Of a stretch of 64,000 bases of DNA, positions 61,131-64,000 are shown in pieces. The notes beneath the pieces were generated by a model. It saw only the letters and a program-made list of their open reading frames with translations, did no database searches and was not told where the DNA came from. The stretch lies in NCBI RefSeq assembly GCF_027568575.1, contig NZ_JANUVP010000004.1; one strand, 5' to 3'. The stretch is from Caldifermentibacillus hisashii. Its GTDB lineage: Bacteria > Bacillota > Bacilli > Bacillales > Caldibacillaceae. The position numbers were made by a program, and so were the translations under genes. Numbering within the stretch: the first letter of the stretch is position 1; each line of letters opens with the position of its first letter.

Positions 61131-62123
61131 TTAGCGAGTATTTGTCCGATTATTGGCCTTTCCGAAGAAGTCATCGACAATATCATTGAATCTGTCAAAC
61201 AAACCATCATTATTATTGTTTGTGCGCATATCATTTGCAAATGTATTTACACGATCATAGAAATCAGGGTTTGCGGAAACATACACACGGGAAATTCGGT
61301 TATCTGCCCGGCGAACAGCATCGGCTATTCTTTGTTCAAATGCATTGGATACCGGACTATATTGAGCTGTATTGTTTGCATTATTGTTTGTTCCATTTTG
61401 ATTCGTTGTTCCCCCATTTTGTGTGCCCATATTTTGTCCGGTCGTATTTCCACCGATCCCTGTACCACCATTTTGACCCGTGTTATTCCCCGGACCAACA
61501 TCTTGCCCGGTAGAATTCCCGCCAGTTCCTGTACCTAAATTTTGACCGGTTCTATTTCCGTTGAGCCCGATACCGGTATTTTGTCTATTATTGTTACCAT
61601 CAAATGTACCGGTATTTCGTCCGGTGCGAGTTCTGGCATTTTTATTTCCCGCATCGTCGTTTCCATTAATGGTGCCATCATCTGTATTATTGTTATTGTT
61701 GTCCGGGTTTACTCTCCCGTTTTCCATAAATGTATTTCCATTACCATCTAATGCCCCATTGCGAGTTGCGTTTCCATTATTGTCATAATTTACATTTGTT
61801 GTTCCTTGATTATTGGTATTTCCACGATTGTTTTTAGAAAGTCTAACCGCAACATAAGCATTATTGTTGGTAATGAGAACATGCGCATCTTCCACTTCTT
61901 TCATCTTCTCTACTTCACGTTCGGCAGCTCTTGAAGTCTTTACATTTTGATTGTTACGGGTATTATTTTTCACATTCATTGGTCTTGCATTATTGTTATT
62001 GCGTGTATTTTGTGTAAATTGAGTACCATTATCTTTATTGTCGCCGGCATTGTCATTATTTGTACACCCTGTAAGACATAAAGAAGCAACTGCAACACCT
62101 GTTATGAACCATTTCATTTTCAT
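61131..62123 (-). CDS. YhcN/YlaJ-family sporulation lipoprotein with expanded linker
   Basis: A 330-residue lipoprotein with lipobox LTGC near residues 17-20. The family parts are visible: an EVEKMKEVEDAHVLITNNNAYVAVRL segment near 70-95 and, at the end, AVRRADNRISRVYVSANPDFYDRVNTFANDM, both as in spore YhcN/YlaJ proteins. Between them lies an inserted low-complexity region of about 150 residues rich in Asn, Gly and Thr (repeats of the GNNTGQN type), which makes the protein far longer than usual. GGAGGAG precedes the ATG. It should be on the inner spore membrane. Confidence 0.85.
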   Translation of the reverse strand: MKMKWFITGVAVASLCLTGCTNNDNAGDNKDNGTQFTQNTRNNNNARPMNVKNNTRNNQNVKTSRAAEREVEKMKEVEDAHVLITNNNAYVAVRLSKNNRGNTNNQGTTNVNYDNNGNATRNGALDGNGNTFMENGRVNPDNNNNNTDDGTINGNDDAGNKNARTRTGRNTGTFDGNNNRQNTGIGLNGNRTGQNLGTGTGGNSTGQDVGPGNNTGQNGGTGIGGNTTGQNMGTQNGGTTNQNGTNNNANNTAQYSPVSNAFEQRIADAVRRADNRISRVYVSANPDFYDRVNTFANDMRTNNNNDGLFDRFNDIVDDFFGKANNRTNTR

Positions 62124-62352
62124 CTTTTCACTCCTCCTCTGGTTCTCGTCTATATCATGTCTTGTTCATGAAAATCTATTCGAGGGAGAAAATGCAAATT
62201 TGCTGGAAAATAATCGTTATTGTGATGGCATGGTATGTGAATTTTTGGTTAATAATGAAGGTAATCATTATTTTCGAAAAATCTGTTGTTACAAATCCAT
62301 AAATTAATCTGCCGAGTTCCTAACGGCGAAATGGCACAAGGAGGTAATGTGA

Positions 62353-62643
62353 ATGAACGACTACTATTGTCAATTAGCAACAGTCGTTTATGATCAATTT
62401 GGCATTGATCCTTTTGAAAAAATTATGTATAAAAATTACTACTTAACTGTACAAGATTATTTAATTACCGTTAGCATTGACGATGAAATTAAAAATATCC
62501 TTGCTTTACTAAAGATGCTTCCCGATAAAAATGAAGCACAAAAATTCATTAACAGTGCAATCACTTATAATATTCAGAGCGTTTTACTTGGAGAAAATGG
62601 AAATTCAAAATACAGGTTAAAAGAAATCAATAAAATATTTTAA
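62353..62643 (+). CDS. Unknown acidic small protein, 96 residues
   Basis: Not recognised. The product (MNDYYCQLATVVYDQFGIDP at the start) is cytosolic and mostly helical in the second half (IKNILALLKMLPDKNEAQKFINS). AAGGAGGT lies 7 nt before the ATG, which favours a true gene. Neighbours give no hint of function: a spore lipoprotein gene is divergent, and the ABC-F leader is downstream. Confidence 0.6.
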   Translation: MNDYYCQLATVVYDQFGIDPFEKIMYKNYYLTVQDYLITVSIDDEIKNILALLKMLPDKNEAQKFINSAITYNIQSVLLGENGNSKYRLKEINKIF

Positions 62644-62776
62644 AACAAGATAGTCCAAATTAGTGCAAGATTGCTTTCGTATATGTGTATCCTCCATCAA
62701 TCGGAGCGTTTGAATGATTTCATAAAAAAGACGCCATCATTCACATAATTTTGTGGTATATCTGGAAAATTTAGTG

Positions 62777-62782
62777 TATAAT
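62777..62782 (+). promoter_or_regulatory. -10 box of the ABC-F leader transcript
   Basis: TATAAT preceded by a poorly spaced TTGTGG (62751-62756, 20 bases). It lies 31 bases before the leader ORF (ATT start). Confidence 0.5.
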
Positions 62783-62812
62783 AATATTAACTAAGTAAAA
62801 GGAGGCATCAAA

Positions 62813-62854
62813 ATTAACACAATGGATCATTCCGTTTCTTTTTTGCACAACTAA
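62813..62854 (+). CDS. Leader peptide of the ABC-F gene
   Basis: A short ORF ends MDHSVSFLHN then TAA. Its ATG (62822) is 16 bases from the GGAGG at 62801-62805, which is too far; an in-frame ATT at 62813 has ideal 7-base spacing and would give a 13-residue peptide. The position, just before structured RNA and a terminator in front of an ABC-F gene, is that of a ribosome-stalling attenuation peptide as in vmlR-type genes. The start codon is uncertain. Confidence 0.6.
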   Translation: MNTMDHSVSFLHN

Positions 62855-62940
62855 TTTTATATGCAAAATTTACTTTGCCATTCAGCAAAGAACGGGATTC
62901 CTGTGTCTAATTTGATGTCTAATCGTTCGGAAACTTTTAT

Positions 62941-63009
62941 ATTCAACCGGTCTATTCCGGTTTCTTCGGTTTGTCCATTTTAGACGCGAGGTTCCTCGTG
63001 CCTTTTTTG
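62941..63009 (+). terminator. Attenuator hairpins and terminator before the ABC-F gene
   Basis: AACCGG / CCGGTT (62945-62962) makes a first hairpin; CGCGAG / CTCGTG (62985-63000) with a GTTC loop, followed by CCTTTTTT, makes a terminator that ends 27 bases before the ATG. Transcription would stop here unless a drug stalls the ribosome on the leader. Confidence 0.75.
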
Positions 63010-63035
63010 TTTGGCAAAATATAGGGGGAATCTGT

Positions 63036-63608
63036 ATGTTTTTACTAAAGGCAAATAATCTGGCCGTTGAAATTGCCGGACAAAAATTATTTGAAAATGT
63101 CTCCATTGAAATAAAAGAACAAGAACGAATTGCACTGATCGGTGAAAACGGCATCGGGAAAACAACACTCATTAAGGTCCTTTTGGGAAGGCTCCCGGCT
63201 CAGTCCGGGCATGTCCAATACGGCGTAAATAAAAAAGAAATTGGCTACATGGTGCAAGAAAATCAGAGGGATAATGGAACGGTCATGGAATTCGTCATTG
63301 CAAACCATCCGAATGCCGTTATCAAAAACGAACTAGCACACTACAGTCAACTACTTGCTGACCAACCGGAAGACTTACAAGTGATTGAAGAATATAATAA
63401 ACGACTCCAAAGGTATTTGGATGTCCATGGTTATGATTGGGAGATGAATGTAGAAAAAACGCTAAAACAACTTGGCATCCCGGAACCACTTTGGAATCTT
63501 CCCTTTGCAAACTTAAGTGGCGGGCAAAAAACACGGGTGAAGTTGGCGAGAGTCTTGTTACAATCACCGAAAAACAAATTTCAAATAATTTGCTTTTGTC
63601 AATTTTAA
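63036..63608 (+). pseudogene. Truncated ABC-F ribosome protection-type ATPase
   Basis: The first half of an ABC-F protein of the VmlR/Msr/antibiotic-resistance kind: Walker A IGENGIGKTT (residues 36-45), GHVQYGVNKKEIGYMVQ, and signature LSGGQ near 165, then LARVLLQSP. After that the reading changes to a short unrelated tail (KNKFQIICFCQF) and stops at 190 residues, before Walker B and the second ATPase domain; the family is normally over 500 residues. The leader attenuator is intact. The break is at about 63570. Confidence 0.8.
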
Positions 63609-63765
63609 AATAAAGAAGTACAAGTGGTGCAAAAAGAAAGAACATCATCAGCCAATATTCAAAGGTAGTAAAAATACGATAATCAAAAAAGTATTTATTA
63701 AGTGCCGCTTGTGCACCTTCAATCATTTTCACGATTTTATCGAATTGTTCGATACGATTAGCCAA
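63570..63765 (-). pseudogene. N-terminal fragment of a membrane protein, truncated at the same junction
   Basis: On the minus strand a TTG start (AAAGGATGA upstream) opens a protein ANRIEQFDKIVKMIEGAQAA, with a membrane segment YWLMMFFLFAPLVLLYFKIDK, that resembles CBO0543-type small membrane proteins. Its reading is natural only up to about position 63570, where it runs into ABC-F antisense sequence. So both genes lost their 3' parts at one point. Confidence 0.55.
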
Positions 63766-63921
63766 TGGAATCATCCTTTTTTGAAATTTATCTCTATTGA
63801 ACAATATTTTGGCTATTTTTCCTTTTTTCTATTCAAATTACACCACCTTGGCAAGATATTGCATAAATTATAACAATTTGCCTCTTATCCAAGGCGCGAC
63901 TCTGATCATTTATAAAAGTTT

Positions 63922-64000
63922 TCAGCTATAATTTTCACGGTCTTCTTTTTCTTTTACATCATGACCACAACGAATACAATATAATTTTCCACCCTCGTGA
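63922..64000 (-). CDS. C-terminal end of a zinc-ribbon-like protein (5' end outside window)
   Basis: The last 25 codons read HEGGKLYCIRCGHDVKEKED and end at TGA (63922-63924). The CxxC pair suggests the end of a small zinc-ribbon protein. Nothing can be said about its start or role. Confidence 0.5.
   Translation of the reverse strand, partial: HEGGKLYCIRCGHDVKEKEDRENYS

Overview
The window is an AT-rich chromosomal stretch from a spore-forming, thermotolerant-looking member of the Bacillaceae. Much of the first 33 kb can be matched, gene by gene, to the Bacillus subtilis pdh/ykq/yku/ykv/ykw neighbourhood: pdhAB, ykyA, def, rpoY-rnjA, ktrC, dapL/dapH, ccpC, darB(ykuL), ykuJ, ykuE, ykyB, a cheV-like gene, patA, ykwC, ptsH, ykvT, ykvS, ykvI, ktrD, an sspD-like gene. 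Sporulation genes (SASP, a gerK-type operon, YkvT, Spo0E-like, YhcN/YlaJ) confirm an endospore former. The species cannot be fixed by reading alone; the AdhT-like dehydrogenase and the intergenic repeats suggest a Caldibacillus/thermophilic Bacillus type genome.

Layout. 1-12.9 kb: end of the pyruvate dehydrogenase operon, peptide deformylase, a possible 23-residue basic peptide gene, RNA polymerase epsilon with RNase J1, a K+ channel gating subunit, two genes of the acetylated diaminopimelate route, CcpC, the c-di-AMP sensor DarB, a Tat-exported phosphoesterase. 13-24 kb: a single-domain CheV-like protein, PatA (third acetyl-DAP gene), HPr without enzyme I, spore-lysis and small DUF2187 proteins, and clpE behind a CtsR-type promoter. 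24-34 kb: acyltransferase, AsnB, C39 peptidase, KtrD, SASP, TerC with an upstream manganese (yybP-ykoY) riboswitch, RF3. 34-39.5 kb: nuclease lipoprotein, copies of an intergenic repeat, a germinant receptor operon (A-C-B order). 39.8-46 kb: accessory-looking region that begins at a tRNA-Val(GAC) whose 3' half and flank are duplicated 261 bp downstream; it holds Amj, a nucleotidyltransferase-like gene, a repeat-rich coiled-coil gene, a decayed fragment and a truncated epimerase. 46-52 kb: MFS transporter, YneR-like, a zinc-ribbon membrane protein under a cre site, a LysM/NlpC endopeptidase with a WalR box. 52-60.4 kb: RraA-like protein, then an iron alcohol dehydrogenase co-transcribed with a cytoplasmic sensor kinase and a sigma-54 activator, facing an adh-aldh pair that has a perfect-looking sigma-54 promoter, an adjoining cre site and a distant palindrome. 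60.5-64 kb: gene remnants, spore lipoprotein, and an ABC-F gene with an attenuator leader that is cut off by a junction with an oppositely oriented gene remnant.

Two families of structured intergenic repeats run through the window: family A (two hairpins, about 145 bp, six copies or partial copies) and family B (about 215-240 bp when full, three copies), one of which sits in the clpE 5' untranslated region. The strongest candidate for an undescribed system is the two-component, sigma-54-dependent alcohol/aldehyde dehydrogenase regulon at 53-60.4 kb.
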